64,000 nucleotides of DNA. Origin: Bradyrhizobium sp. U87765 SZCCT0048 (GTDB taxonomy: Bacteria > Pseudomonadota > Alphaproteobacteria > Rhizobiales > Xanthobacteraceae). The notes under the pieces were generated by a model, which worked only from the letters and a program-made list of their open reading frames with translations, was not told the DNA's origin and searched no databases. Both the position numbers and the translations under genes were made by a program. The stretch covers positions 1,302,001 to 1,366,000 of the forward strand of contig NZ_JAFCMM010000001.1 in NCBI RefSeq assembly GCF_018131225.1. The letters run 5' to 3'. Below are positions 1-9,199 of the stretch, piece after piece (position 1 is the stretch's first letter; each line of letters begins with the position of its first letter).

Positions 1-2
1 CG

Positions 3-68
3 TCCGATGACGCGAGCTTCGTGTCCGGATCATCCTACACCGTCGACGGCGGGCGCACCGCCGGCTGA
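3..68 (+). CDS. C-terminal end of a short-chain dehydrogenase/reductase (partial)
   Basis: Only the last 21 codons are inside the window; the gene begins upstream. The visible residues read as the classic end of an SDR: Ser-Asp-Asp-Ala, then Phe-Val-Ser-Gly, then a YTVDGG-type motif, as in FabG-like enzymes where the segment contacts the cofactor pocket and the tetramer interface. The stop is TGA at 66-68. The esterase gene starts 42 bases downstream on the same strand, so the two probably share a transcript. As an alcohol dehydrogenase it would fit directly before the esterase and the Baeyer-Villiger-type monooxygenase, but the substrate cannot be read from this fragment. Confidence 0.75.
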   Translation, partial: SDDASFVSGSSYTVDGGRTAG

Positions 69-109
69 CCCAGACGCCGATCATCCCAAGCAAGCAAGAA
101 GGCCTCCAG

Positions 110-1051
110 ATGCCCGTGATCCTCGACCCCGACGCCGCCGCAGTACTGCAGGCTTTTCGCGACGCCGGGCGGCCGCCCTATGAGACGCTCACCGCGCCGG
201 AAGCGCGCGACTACTATCTTGCGGCGCGGACCCTGACCAATCCGGAGCCACCGGCGCTCGCGGAGATCCGCGACTTCACCCTCCCCGGCCCGGCAGGAGC
301 GATCCCGGCACGGCTCTACACACCCCTCGGGCTGCGGCAATCCGGCGGACTGTCACCCTGCCTCGTGTTCTTCCATGGCGGCGGCTGGGTGATCGGCGAT
401 CTCGAATCCCACGACGTGGTGTGCCGCACGATCGCCGACGAGGGCAAACTGCTGGTGATCGCGGTCGACTACCGCCTCGCTCCGGAGCACAAGTTTCCGG
501 CTGCCGCCGACGACGCCATCGCCGCAACGCGGTGGGTCGCCGCCCAGGCGCAGGAGCTCGGAATCGATGCAGGCCATCTCTTCGTCGGCGGCGACAGCGC
601 AGGCGGCAACCTCAGCGCGGTCGTGGCGCTGGCTGCGCGCGATGGCGGACCCGCGCTCGCCGGCCAGGTGCTGATCTATCCCGCGACCGACTTCTCCTTC
701 CGTCATCCCTCGCACAGCGAACCGGAGACCGACTGCCTGCTGACTCACGCCGTGATGGCGTGGTTTCGTGACCACTACCTCAACACCCCGGCCGAGCGCG
801 ACGACTGGCGGGCGTCACCGCTGCGTGCGCGCAGCTTCGCTGACCTGCCGCCAGCTTTCGTACTGACAGCAGGCGCCGATCCGCTGCGCGACGAAGGCGA
901 TGAATACGCGAAGTGCCTCACGGACGCCGGCGTCGCCGTGACCTATCAGACCCATCCCGGCCAATTCCACGGCTTCATCACCATGAGCAAGCTGTTGCCA
1001 GCGGCGCAAAGCGCGCTGCACGAAATCGGTGCATGGCTCAAGGCACGATAA
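110..1051 (+). CDS. Alpha/beta hydrolase of the hormone-sensitive-lipase (HSL) family
   Basis: A 313-residue carboxylesterase or lactonase. The HSL oxyanion-hole motif HGGGW is at residues 89-93 and the nucleophile elbow GDSAGG at 161-166, making Ser163 the nucleophile. Asp257 (in GADPLRDE) and His287 (in QFHGF) complete the triad. No signal peptide is visible, so it should act in the cytoplasm. It lies between an SDR and a flavin monooxygenase. In known cycloalkanone routes a hydrolase opens the ester or lactone made by a Baeyer-Villiger enzyme, and that is the inferred role here. Family assignment is secure; the natural substrate is not. Confidence 0.9.
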   Translation: MPVILDPDAAAVLQAFRDAGRPPYETLTAPEARDYYLAARTLTNPEPPALAEIRDFTLPGPAGAIPARLYTPLGLRQSGGLSPCLVFFHGGGWVIGDLESHDVVCRTIADEGKLLVIAVDYRLAPEHKFPAAADDAIAATRWVAAQAQELGIDAGHLFVGGDSAGGNLSAVVALAARDGGPALAGQVLIYPATDFSFRHPSHSEPETDCLLTHAVMAWFRDHYLNTPAERDDWRASPLRARSFADLPPAFVLTAGADPLRDEGDEYAKCLTDAGVAVTYQTHPGQFHGFITMSKLLPAAQSALHEIGAWLKAR

Positions 1052-1171
1052 TTCCGCGCCACGGACGCCTTGTCTGCCAAGCCGAGCGTCACCGCAGATT
1101 TGCAGCTTGCGATCCACGGCGGCCCATAGAATGCTGGCTGCACAACGACAAGAAAATCGGGAGGTGACGCC

Positions 1172-2824
1172 ATGGACGCCCTGCAACCGAACTCAGCTGC
1201 ACCGGCGTTGCGCAGCCATGACGCCGTAATCGTCGGCGCCGGCTTCGGCGGGCTCTACATGCTCCATCGCCTGCGTGGCCTTGGGCTCTCCGCTCGCGTG
1301 TTCGAACAGGGCAGCGGTGTCGGTGGCACCTGGTACTGGAATCGCTATCCCGGGGCCCGCTGCGACGTCGAGAGCATGCAATACTCCTACGGCTTCTCCG
1401 AAGATCTCCAGCAGGACTGGCAATGGAGCGAGCGGTACGCACCGCAGCCGGAAATCCTGCGCTACGCCAATCACGTTGCCGACCGCTTCGACCTGCGCCG
1501 CGACATCCAGTTCGATACCGGCGTCACCGCCGCGCGTTTCGACGACGCCTCGGGGACGTGGTCGGTGAGCACCTCGGACGGCGCCGAGACCGCCGCGCGC
1601 TATCTGATTCTTGCCACCGGCTGCCTGTCCAACGCGCGCATTCCCGACTTTCCGGGGCTCGACGACTTCGCCGGCAAGACCTACCACACCGGCCACTGGC
1701 CGCATCGGACGATCGACTTCACCGGCCAGCGCGTCGGCGTGATCGGCACCGGCTCTTCTGCCATCCAGTCGATCCCGATCATCGCGGAGCAGGCGGCACA
1801 CCTGTTCGTGTTCCAGCGCACTGCCAACTTCAGCGTGCCGGCGCACAATGCGGCCATTTCAACGGACTACGCCGCATCGTGGAAATCCGATTACGCCGCT
1901 CGGCGACGACGCGCTCGCGAAGAAACCCGCAACGGCATCCTCACGGTGGTCCCCGACAAGAGCGCCATGGAGGATACCGCCGAGGGCCGCCGCGCCGCCT
2001 ATGAGGCCGGCTGGGCGCGTGGCGGCATCAGCTTCATGTCGTCTTACAACGACCTGCTGCTCAACAAGGAGGCGAACGATACCGCCTGCGATTTCGTGCG
2101 TGGCAAGATCGCCGAGATCGTGCGTGATCCGGCCGTCGCCAGGCTGCTGCAGCCGAACGACCATCCGATCGGCTCCAAGCGGATCTGCGTCGACACCGAC
2201 TACTACGCGACTTTCAATCGCCCCAATGTCACCCTGGTGAACGTGCGCGCGGAGCCGATCGAACGCATTCTGCCGAACGGGCTGCGCGCCGGTGCAAAGG
2301 AGTATGCGCTCGATGCCATCGTGTTCGCGACCGGCTTCGACGCCATGACCGGCTCGGTCGCCAAAATCGATATCCATGGCCGCGACGGCCGCACCCTCAA
2401 CCAGAAATGGGTCGAGGGACCGCGCTGCCATCTCGGACTGATGAGCGCCGGCTTCCCGAACCTGTTCATCATCACGGGACCGGGCAGCCCGTCGGTACTC
2501 AGCAACATGATCGTGTCGATCGAACAGCATGTCGACTGGATCACCGATTGCATCGCACACATGCGCGCCCGCGGCCTCGATCGGATCGAGCCGACCGTCG
2601 CGGCAGAGGACGACTGGGTCGCACACGTCAACGAGGTCGCGCACCGTACGCTCTATCCTCAAGCCAATTCCTGGTACATGGGGGCGAACATCCCCGGCAA
2701 ACCGCGGATCTTCATGCCTTATATCGGTGGCGTACCGGCCTATCGGCAGATCTGCGCGGAGATCGCTGCGAACGACTATGCGGGTTTCAGCTTGAGCAGC
2801 GCCCGTCAGGCCACCCCGGCCTGA
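1172..2824 (+). CDS. Flavin-containing monooxygenase, Baeyer-Villiger type
   Basis: A 550-residue FAD/NADPH monooxygenase. The FAD Rossmann motif GAGFGG is at 22-27 and a GGTWYWNRYPG segment typical of type I Baeyer-Villiger enzymes begins at residue 51. The type I fingerprint F-x-G-x3-H-x3-W is intact at 166-176 (Phe166, Gly168, His172, Trp176). A second nucleotide-binding motif GTGSSA is at 192-197 and an ATGFD segment lies near residue 390. The length matches cyclohexanone- and phenylacetone-monooxygenase relatives. The predicted reaction is insertion of oxygen next to a ketone to give an ester or lactone. The start at 1172 has an AGGTGA-like ribosome site at 1161-1166. The esterase upstream and SDR downstream support a ketone-degradation pathway. 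Confidence 0.9.
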   Translation: MDALQPNSAAPALRSHDAVIVGAGFGGLYMLHRLRGLGLSARVFEQGSGVGGTWYWNRYPGARCDVESMQYSYGFSEDLQQDWQWSERYAPQPEILRYANHVADRFDLRRDIQFDTGVTAARFDDASGTWSVSTSDGAETAARYLILATGCLSNARIPDFPGLDDFAGKTYHTGHWPHRTIDFTGQRVGVIGTGSSAIQSIPIIAEQAAHLFVFQRTANFSVPAHNAAISTDYAASWKSDYAARRRRAREETRNGILTVVPDKSAMEDTAEGRRAAYEAGWARGGISFMSSYNDLLLNKEANDTACDFVRGKIAEIVRDPAVARLLQPNDHPIGSKRICVDTDYYATFNRPNVTLVNVRAEPIERILPNGLRAGAKEYALDAIVFATGFDAMTGSVAKIDIHGRDGRTLNQKWVEGPRCHLGLMSAGFPNLFIITGPGSPSVLSNMIVSIEQHVDWITDCIAHMRARGLDRIEPTVAAEDDWVAHVNEVAHRTLYPQANSWYMGANIPGKPRIFMPYIGGVPAYRQICAEIAANDYAGFSLSSARQATPA

Positions 2825-3034
2825 CCGCAGAACCGCCCTCGCTCTCTGCGAGATCGCGACCGTCGACGTCGTGCGCCCCGCTCGCCATCTGCGTGCATCA
2901 CCAGCGATCGCTCGCCGCGACCGCTTGTCACTGCGCACCAGCGCCGCCTCGCGCCAATGCAGGATTCCTCCTGTCTGATCATGTGCGTGCGCAGCACGCC
3001 CGGCGCCGTCTCGCCCGGAGCTTGATTTTGCGGC

Positions 3035-3064
3035 TTGCCATCGCACGCCCTCATGCCGTATGAG
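3035..3064 (+). promoter_or_regulatory. Candidate sigma-70 promoter for the SDR-MaoC-SBP operon
   Basis: TTGCCA at 3035-3040 is followed, after 18 bases, by TATGAG at 3059-3064. The match is moderate (5/6 and 4/6). It places the transcript start near 3071, just before the LacI-type palindrome at 3076-3089, a position suited to repression. This is a reading by eye only. Confidence 0.35.
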
Positions 3065-3075
3065 ATCGATCCATA

Positions 3076-3089
3076 TTAGATCGATCTAA
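3076..3089. promoter_or_regulatory. Perfect 14-bp palindrome, candidate LacI-family operator (copy 1)
   Basis: The sequence TTAGATCGATCTAA is its own reverse complement, with the central CG typical of LacI-family operators. It is 27 bases before the start of the SDR gene at 3116. An almost identical element (13 of 14 bases) lies at 9222-9235 before the ABC permease operon. The LacI-family gene at 8038-9084 is the obvious candidate to bind both. Confidence 0.7.
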
Positions 3090-3115
3090 AAATCGACGAG
3101 AGACGGGGAAGACAC

Positions 3116-3889
3116 ATGGCGGCGGGAACAGGCAGGGTTGCGCTCGTGACCGGCGGCGGCCGCGGCATCGGACGCGGCATCGCGCTCGCCCTCGCGGAAC
3201 AGGGGTTCCGCCTGGTGATCAACGACCTTGCCATGACCGCGGACCTCGCCGAAACGCTGCGCCTGCTGGCTGATCGCGGCACGGAAGCCCGCAGCGCGGT
3301 CGGCGACATCGCGGCGATCGATCGCCATGGCGACCTCCTCGACGCCGCGTGGTCGGCCTTCGATCGCATCGACTGCCTGGTCAACAACGCCGGCGTCTCG
3401 GTGGCGACGCGCGGCGATCTCTTCGACGTCACGCCCGAGAGCTTCGACAGGCTGATGGCCATCAACCTGCGTGGACCGTTCTTCCTGACGCAGGCCTGCA
3501 CCAGGCGGATGCTGTCGGCCGCCCCGGTCGGCTTTCGCAGTGTCATCACCATCTCGTCGATGAACGCCGAAGCCGCCTCCCCCGACCGCGCCGAGTACTG
3601 CATTTCCAAGACCGGCCTCAGCATGATGAGCCGTCTGTTCGCACTGCGCCTCGCCGGCGCAGGCATCCATACCTACGAGGTCCGCCCCGGCGTCATCCGC
3701 ACCGCCATGACCGCCGTGGCGCGCGACAAGTACGACCAGCTGTTCGCCAGCAATGGCGCGCCGCTGTCGCGCTGGGGTGAGCCGGAGGATGTCGGCCGCA
3801 CCGTCGCAGCGCTCGCCAGCGGCGTTTTCCCCTACACCACCGGTGAGGTGGTCCATGTCGACGGCGGGTTGGCATTGCCGAAGCTCTAA
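3116..3889 (+). CDS. Short-chain dehydrogenase/reductase (FabG-like)
   Basis: A 257-residue classical SDR. The cofactor motif TGGGRGIG is at 12-19 and NNAG at 90-93. The catalytic set is Ser147 or Ser148 with Tyr161 and Lys165 (YCISK). The C-terminus carries the PYTTGEVVHVDGG signature. It probably interconverts an alcohol and a ketone using NAD(P). The gene has a LacI-type palindrome just upstream and is followed 11 bases later by a MaoC gene and then a solute-binding protein, so it is the first gene of a regulated operon. The substrate is unknown; a hydroxyacyl-CoA or a cyclic alcohol would both fit the context. Confidence 0.88.
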   Translation: MAAGTGRVALVTGGGRGIGRGIALALAEQGFRLVINDLAMTADLAETLRLLADRGTEARSAVGDIAAIDRHGDLLDAAWSAFDRIDCLVNNAGVSVATRGDLFDVTPESFDRLMAINLRGPFFLTQACTRRMLSAAPVGFRSVITISSMNAEAASPDRAEYCISKTGLSMMSRLFALRLAGAGIHTYEVRPGVIRTAMTAVARDKYDQLFASNGAPLSRWGEPEDVGRTVAALASGVFPYTTGEVVHVDGGLALPKL

Positions 3890-3900
3890 GGAGACCGCTG

Positions 3901-4377
3901 ATGACCGGTGAGACCGCGAGACGATTGCCGCCTGGCGAATACTGGTTCGAGGATCTCATCGTCGGCGACCACTACGACACCGGCCATATCGTCGTGACCG
4001 AGGCGCATATCGTCAATTTTGCCGGCGTCTCCGGCGACTTTTTCGACCTCCACGTCGACGACGCCTTCGCCCGCGAGCAAGGCTTTCCAGGCCGCGTCGC
4101 CCATGGCCTGCTCGGCCTCGCCATGGCCGACGGCCTCAAGAACCGCTCACCGGTGCGCATCCTGGTGGTGGCCGCGCTCGGCTGGAACTGGAGCTTCAAG
4201 GGCCCGATCTTCGCCGGTGACCGCATCGGCGTGCATGTCACGATCAAGGCAAAGCGCCTCAACAGCAAGGGAGACCGCAACATCCTGACGCTGGGTTTCG
4301 ACGTCAGAAATCAACACGGCGACACGGTCCAGGACGGCGAGGTCATCCTGGTCGCGCGGAGTCGGCCGACCAGTTGA
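3901..4377 (+). CDS. MaoC-like dehydratase (hot-dog fold)
   Basis: A 158-residue single hot-dog protein. The hydratase-2 type active-site segment is visible as SGDFFDLHVD (about residues 46-55) followed by RVAHGLLGLAM, with the Asp/His arrangement used by R-specific enoyl-CoA hydratases. It would hydrate or dehydrate a CoA thioester. An AAGGAG ribosome site lies 7 bases before the ATG. The gene follows the SDR by 11 bases, which suggests consecutive dehydrogenase and hydratase steps. A second MaoC-like gene occurs at 15824 in the same island, so the two may act on different intermediates. Confidence 0.82.
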   Translation: MTGETARRLPPGEYWFEDLIVGDHYDTGHIVVTEAHIVNFAGVSGDFFDLHVDDAFAREQGFPGRVAHGLLGLAMADGLKNRSPVRILVVAALGWNWSFKGPIFAGDRIGVHVTIKAKRLNSKGDRNILTLGFDVRNQHGDTVQDGEVILVARSRPTS

Positions 4378-4493
4378 AGCGGCCACGGCAAGAGCCGCAG
4401 ATCGAGAACAACCACAAGCGGAGTCACGGATTTCCGAGAGCGATCTGACAACCGCGACCGGCACAGCCGGCGCATTCCTGGGGAGGAGCAGCA

Positions 4494-6116
4494 ATGACGA
4501 AAACCTATGGCTGGCTGAGCCGGCGCGACATGATCCAGCTTCTCGGCATCGGCGGCACCGCCCTTGCCGCCGGGCTGCCCGACCGCGTGTTCGCGCAGTC
4601 GCGCAAGAACACGCTGGTGATCGGGCTCGACATCAGCGACACCATCACGCTCGACCCGGCGCGCCAGGCCCAGTACACGCCGCCGATGACCCTGCTGGCG
4701 GCTTACGACATGCTGGTCACCATGGCGCCGGGCGACTACATCACCATCCGCCCCGCCCTCGCCACCAAGTGGGCGCGCACGCCCGACGGCAAGGGATGGC
4801 GCTTCACGCTGCGCGAAGGCGTCAAGTTCGCCAGCGGCAATCCGATGACCGCCGAGGATGTCAAATGGTCGCTCGATCGCGTGCTGTACCTCGGTGACCA
4901 GACAGCCCAGTACATCGCCCATGTCGATCGTACCGAGATCGTCGATGCCACGACCGTCGACGTCGTCCTCAAGGATCCGTCACAGCCGCTGCTGACCATC
5001 CTCGCCGCGCCCGGATTCGTCATCTACGACCGCAAGCTACTCGAGCAGCACGGCGGCGACGCCAGCATCGAAGCCAAGACCAAGGACAAGGCGACCACCT
5101 GGCTCAACAGCAACTCCGCCGGCGCCGGCGCCTACCGTCTCGTCGGCTGGGAGCGCAATGCCCAGATCCAGTTCGTACGCAACGACAACTACTGGCGCGG
5201 CAAGCCGCCGTTCGAACGGGTGATCATCCGCCACATCGGCGACAGCGCTGCGCAACTGCTCTCGATCCGTCGCGGCGACGTCGACATCGCTTTCAACCTC
5301 ATCCCCGAGCAGATCGCAACCGTCAAAGCCGACGCCAATTTGCGCCTCGAAGCCCTCACCAGCCTCGATTTCGTCTACATGGCGCTGACTCAGGAGGCCG
5401 AGTACAACAAGGCGCTCGCCGTCAAGGAAGCGCGCCAGGCGATCGGCTATGCCATCGACTATGACGGCATCATCACCAATCTGCTCGGCGGCGCGGCGGT
5501 GCGGCCCGCCAACTTCCTGCCGATCGGGGTGTCCGGATCGACGGAAAAGATCGCGCGCGACATCGGATTCCCGCAGGATCTCGCCAAGGCCAAGGCGCTG
5601 CTGCAAGGCGCGGGTCTCGCCGACGGCTTCGAATTCGAGCTCGCCTATGGCACTGCGGCGATCGCCGGCGTGACCTACCAGACGCTCGCCCAGAAGATTC
5701 AGGCCGACCTCGCCCGCATCAACATCCGTGTCAAGCTGACGCCGATGGACCAGGTCAACCTGCGCACCACCTACACCGGCAACAAGGCCCAGGGCGGCGT
5801 GCTGACGTTCTGGAATCCGCCGGCAGTGGAGAACCTGCTGTGGGCGGCGGCAACTGTCGAGCGGGTCGCCCGGCGCGTGCACTGGGCCGTGCCGGAGGAC
5901 GTCACCAAGCTCGTCCATGCCGCCGCGGGCGAGCAGGATCCCCAGAAGCAGGCGGATCTGTGGGTCGCGTACCAGAAGCGCGTCGTCGACCAGGCCAACC
6001 TGATCATCCTGTTCCAGCCGATCTATCAGATCGCGGTGCGCAACACCCTTGATAAACTGCCTCTCACCGCGGCCGGTTGGCAGATCGACATGTACGATAC
6101 CAAGCCGAAGGCGTGA
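4494..6116 (+). CDS. ABC transporter solute-binding protein, family 5 (peptide/nickel type)
   Basis: A 540-residue periplasmic binding protein of the DppA/OppA class. The N-terminus has a twin-arginine motif (SRRDMIQLLG, from residue 9) followed by a hydrophobic stretch and a cleavage region near VFAQ (about residue 34), suggesting Tat export. The family-5 body includes a DPARQ segment, a GKGWRFTLREGVKF segment and AEDVKWSLDR. GGGAGGAG lies 5-12 bases before the ATG. It is the only family-5 binding protein in the window and should serve the permeases and ATPase encoded 3.2 kb downstream (9356-13319). Family-5 proteins bind peptides, sugars, opines or other solutes, so the ligand is open. Confidence 0.9.
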   Translation: MTKTYGWLSRRDMIQLLGIGGTALAAGLPDRVFAQSRKNTLVIGLDISDTITLDPARQAQYTPPMTLLAAYDMLVTMAPGDYITIRPALATKWARTPDGKGWRFTLREGVKFASGNPMTAEDVKWSLDRVLYLGDQTAQYIAHVDRTEIVDATTVDVVLKDPSQPLLTILAAPGFVIYDRKLLEQHGGDASIEAKTKDKATTWLNSNSAGAGAYRLVGWERNAQIQFVRNDNYWRGKPPFERVIIRHIGDSAAQLLSIRRGDVDIAFNLIPEQIATVKADANLRLEALTSLDFVYMALTQEAEYNKALAVKEARQAIGYAIDYDGIITNLLGGAAVRPANFLPIGVSGSTEKIARDIGFPQDLAKAKALLQGAGLADGFEFELAYGTAAIAGVTYQTLAQKIQADLARINIRVKLTPMDQVNLRTTYTGNKAQGGVLTFWNPPAVENLLWAAATVERVARRVHWAVPEDVTKLVHAAAGEQDPQKQADLWVAYQKRVVDQANLIILFQPIYQIAVRNTLDKLPLTAAGWQIDMYDTKPKA

Positions 6117-6124
6117 GGCGATCG

Positions 6125-6170
6125 GCGGGCGGCCGGGCCATGCCGGCCGTCCGCGAACGACGTGTTCGCG
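6125..6170. terminator. Two adjacent strong hairpins between convergent genes
   Basis: The first hairpin pairs 6125-6136 with 6143-6154: 12 base pairs with one G-U and a 6-base loop. The second pairs CGCGAAC at 6152-6158 with GTTCGCG at 6164-6170. They lie between the ends of the binding-protein gene (6116) and the convergent oxidoreductase gene (6189). No long T-run follows on either strand, so termination efficiency is uncertain. Confidence 0.55.
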
Positions 6171-6188
6171 GGGGAGGCGCGCCAGGCG

Positions 6189-7211
6189 TCAGCCGAGCGC
6201 GACCGGGCGGCCGGATGCCGAGGACTGCAACAGCGCCTCGATGAGCTGATGCACCTTCAGCGCTTCGCGGCCGCTGACCACGGGCTCGCGGCCGGCGGCG
6301 ATGGCATCGAGAAAGTCCTCGATCAGCGCCTTGTGAGCCTGGTTCGAGAACGCCATCGGATCGGCGCCGCCGCTCTTCGACTCGCCGCCGTCGAAGCGCT
6401 CGACCCGCCCGTCGCGGTAAAACACCGCCAGCGATTCCGCCTCCAGCACCGCGGTGCCATTCTCGCAGGCGAGCTCGATGCGCTCCGAGAAGCCGGGGAA
6501 CGAGACGGTGGTCGCGTCGATGGTACCGATTGCACCGTTCTCGAACGCGACCGCCGCTGCCACGATATCCTCGGTGTCGATGCGCCGCAACGGCGACGTC
6601 GTTGCCATTGCCGTCACCCGCGCGATCGGCCCGGCGAGGCTCTGGAACAGGTCGAGGGTATGGATCGCCTGGGTGATGAGAACGCCGCCGCCGTCGCGGG
6701 CCATCATGCCTCGCCCGGGCTCGGCAAAATACTCCGGCGAGCGCCACCACCGGATCGATGCCGAGCCTGACACCAGCCGGCCGAGCTCGCCGCTGTGCAG
6801 AGTGGACGCTAGCCTGCGCGCCGCCGTGCGGAAGCGATGCTGCAGCACGACACCGAACGTGCGCCCCGCCCGCTGCATCGCGTCGACCGACTGCCGCGCC
6901 CGCTCGGCCGTGACGTCCAGCGGCTTCTCCAGCAGCACGTGCTTGCCGGCCGCCGCGCATCGCGCCACGAGGTCGTGATGGGTCAGCGGTGGCGTCAGCA
7001 GAATCACCGCCTCGACCGATCGATCGCCGAGCACGGCGTCGAGATCCCCGGTCACCGGCAGGTCCGGATGGAGCCGGGCGAACGTCTCGCGCCGGCTCGC
7101 GCTGGGCGCCTGGCACGCCACGATGCGAACGCGGTCGGCCAGTTCACGCAGGCTCTGGATATGCGGCTTGTGGGCCATTCCGAGGCCCACGATGGCGACG
7201 CCGATGGTCAT
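6189..7211 (-). CDS. Gfo/Idh/MocA-family NAD(P)-dependent oxidoreductase
   Basis: A 340-residue protein with the N-terminal Rossmann motif GLGMAH (9-14) and the family hallmark EKPL (95-98), whose Lys is catalytic in relatives. The C-terminal alpha/beta domain shows a GGGVLITQAIHTLD segment. Relatives oxidise sugars, inositols or other hydroxylated rings. The ATG at 7211 overlaps the stop of the upstream enoyl-CoA hydratase gene by 4 bases, showing tight translational coupling. An in-frame start further upstream would run deep into that gene and is less likely. No specific substrate is suggested by the sequence. Confidence 0.88.
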   Translation of the reverse strand: MTIGVAIVGLGMAHKPHIQSLRELADRVRIVACQAPSASRRETFARLHPDLPVTGDLDAVLGDRSVEAVILLTPPLTHHDLVARCAAAGKHVLLEKPLDVTAERARQSVDAMQRAGRTFGVVLQHRFRTAARRLASTLHSGELGRLVSGSASIRWWRSPEYFAEPGRGMMARDGGGVLITQAIHTLDLFQSLAGPIARVTAMATTSPLRRIDTEDIVAAAVAFENGAIGTIDATTVSFPGFSERIELACENGTAVLEAESLAVFYRDGRVERFDGGESKSGGADPMAFSNQAHKALIEDFLDAIAAGREPVVSGREALKVHQLIEALLQSSASGRPVALG

Positions 7212-7975
7212 TGCTTGAACTCCGCCTCCCGCTTCTGCTGGAAGGCGCGAATTCCCTCCATGTGGTCTCCCGCCGAGAAGCACAGGGTATTCATCTCGTT
7301 CTCATACGCCAAGCCCGCCGGCAGTGTCGACGACAGCGCCATGCGCACCGCCGCCTTGACCGACTCGACGGCCACCGGACTGAAGCCTGCGAGCTTGCGG
7401 CAAAGTTGGCGCGCCGTCGCCAGTACCTCGCCATCGTCGACGATGTATTCCACGATCCCGAGCCGATGGGCCTCGGCGGCATCGATCGGATCGCCGCACA
7501 TCAACAGCCGCATCGCCTGGCCGTAGCCGATCAGGCGCGGCAGCATCTGCGAGGCGCCGCCGCCGCCGACCCACCCTCGTTGCACCTCCGGAAAGCCGAG
7601 CCGCGCGCCGCGTCCCATCACCCGCAGATCGGCCGAAAGCGCCATTTCCGCGCCGCCGCCGAGCACCCAGCCATGCAGCGCCGCAATCACCGGCTTGCGC
7701 ATGTTGCGCACGAATGTCGCGTATTCGCGGCGGTTGCGGAAATCCCAGGCCGTGGGATAGGCCGCCAGCGCGTTGAGATCGCTGCCCGCGCAGAACGCGC
7801 GCTCGCCGGCGCCGCGCAGCAGGATCACCCGGACATCCGCGGCACGGTCGAGATCGCGGCAGATCCGCTCGATGCTCGCCGCCATGGCGGGCGTGATCGC
7901 ATTCATCTTGGCCGGCCGGTTCAGCACGATTTCCGCGACCGCGCCATCGCGCTCAAGCAATACTTCGTCTTCCAT
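7208..7975 (-). CDS. Enoyl-CoA hydratase/isomerase family protein
   Basis: A 255-residue crotonase-fold protein. The oxyanion-hole segment CAGSDL is at 62-67 and GWVLGGGAE at 102-110. Both catalytic glutamates of true hydratases are present (Glu110 in GGGAE and Glu130 in FPEVQ), so hydratase activity is likely. It should act in the beta-oxidation-like part of the pathway together with the acyl-CoA dehydrogenase and MaoC proteins. It is divergent from the LacI regulator (62 bases apart to the regulator ATG at 8038) and coupled to the downstream Gfo/Idh gene by a 4-base overlap. Confidence 0.88.
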   Translation of the reverse strand: MEDEVLLERDGAVAEIVLNRPAKMNAITPAMAASIERICRDLDRAADVRVILLRGAGERAFCAGSDLNALAAYPTAWDFRNRREYATFVRNMRKPVIAALHGWVLGGGAEMALSADLRVMGRGARLGFPEVQRGWVGGGGASQMLPRLIGYGQAMRLLMCGDPIDAAEAHRLGIVEYIVDDGEVLATARQLCRKLAGFSPVAVESVKAAVRMALSSTLPAGLAYENEMNTLCFSAGDHMEGIRAFQQKREAEFKQ

Positions 7976-8037
7976 CTGGGCTTCCTCTCACGTATTCAGG
8001 TTTGACGAACCGCTGCAAACAGGTGCACGAAGCGATC

Positions 8038-9084
8038 ATGAAGCGCCCCAGCAAGAGCCTGCCGAAGCCGCAGCGCGTCACCCTGCACGACCTGGCGCGG
8101 CATGCCGGCGTGTCGCGGGCGACCGTGTCGCTGGTGCTGCGCAAGAGCCCGCTGGTGGCGGACAGGACGCGCGAGAGCGTGCTCGAGGCGGTCAGCGCGC
8201 TGGGCTATGTCTACAACCGCGGCGCGGCCAACCTGCGCACCCAGCGCTCCCACACCATCGGCGTCGCCATCAACGAGATCACCAACCCCTATTTCGCCGA
8301 GCTGACGGCGGCGATCCAGCGCGCCTTCTGGGATCTCGGCCGCACGGTCTTCATCGCCAATTCGGAGGAGGATCCGGCGCGCCAGGACCAGTTCATCGCC
8401 ACCATGCGCGAGTACAACGCCGACGGCCTCGCCATCTGCCCGTCCCAGGGCACCACCCGCCAGACGTTGAAGCGGCTGAAGGACCAGGGCATTCCCTGCG
8501 TGCTGATCTCGCGCAACGTCGCCGGCTGCGGTCTCGACTACGCCGGCCACGCCAACCTCGAGGGCATGCGCATGGCGACCGAGCATCTCATCGAGCTCGG
8601 CCACCGGCGCATCGCAATGATCGGCGGCACTGACCTGATCTCCACCGGCGCCGAGCGCCGCAAGGGCTATCGCGAAGCGCTTGCGAGACATCGCATCGCC
8701 ATCGACGAGGAGCTGATCATTCCCGGCCCGCCGACCCGCAGCTTCGGCGCGGCGACCGTGAAGGCCCTCCTCACCAATCCCAATCCGCCGACCGCCGCAG
8801 TGTGTTTCAACGATGTCATCGCGTTCGGCGTCATGCTCGGCTTGCGGCAGGTCGGCCTCGAGCCCGGCCGCGACTTTGCGGTCATGGGCTATGACGACCT
8901 CGCCGAGGCCGAGCTGTGGACGCCGGCGCTGTCGACAGTGGCGATCGACTCCATCGGCATCGGCGTTGCTGCCGCGCAGTTGCTGCTGCAACGGATCGAA
9001 CACCCGGATGCACCGCCGCGCCGCGTCGTGATGCAACCAAAGCTGGTTCTGCGCGAGTCGAGCTGCCCGCCTCGCCGCACCTGA
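8038..9084 (+). CDS. LacI-family transcriptional regulator
   Basis: A 348-residue regulator. The N-terminal helix-turn-helix (VTLHDLARHAGVSRATVSLVL, about 14-34) is textbook LacI, followed by a hinge and a periplasmic-binding-like effector domain beginning near residue 63 (HTIGVAINEITNPYFAEL). The ATG at 8038 is preferred over an in-frame TTG at 8002 because it gives the usual short lead before the HTH. It lies between two operons that each carry the palindrome TTAGA-N4-TCTAA near the promoter (3076-3089, 9222-9235), so it is probably their repressor. The effector would be the imported compound or a metabolite of it. Confidence 0.92.
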   Translation: MKRPSKSLPKPQRVTLHDLARHAGVSRATVSLVLRKSPLVADRTRESVLEAVSALGYVYNRGAANLRTQRSHTIGVAINEITNPYFAELTAAIQRAFWDLGRTVFIANSEEDPARQDQFIATMREYNADGLAICPSQGTTRQTLKRLKDQGIPCVLISRNVAGCGLDYAGHANLEGMRMATEHLIELGHRRIAMIGGTDLISTGAERRKGYREALARHRIAIDEELIIPGPPTRSFGAATVKALLTNPNPPTAAVCFNDVIAFGVMLGLRQVGLEPGRDFAVMGYDDLAEAELWTPALSTVAIDSIGIGVAAAQLLLQRIEHPDAPPRRVVMQPKLVLRESSCPPRRT

Positions 9085-9131
9085 TCTCCCGCGGAAAATC
9101 GCCACCGTCCGCCTCCCGTGCCGCAGCCGCT

Positions 9132-9151
9132 GCGTGCATCGTCCTGCACGC
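9132..9151. terminator. Hairpin downstream of the LacI gene
   Basis: GCGTGCA at 9132-9138 pairs with TGCACGC at 9145-9151 around a 6-base loop, 48 bases after the regulator stop. No T-run follows, so it may end the transcript only weakly. Confidence 0.35.
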
Positions 9152-9199
9152 GCGATCGCACCTGCGACGATCTTGATTGGCTTCGACGTTAAATCACGA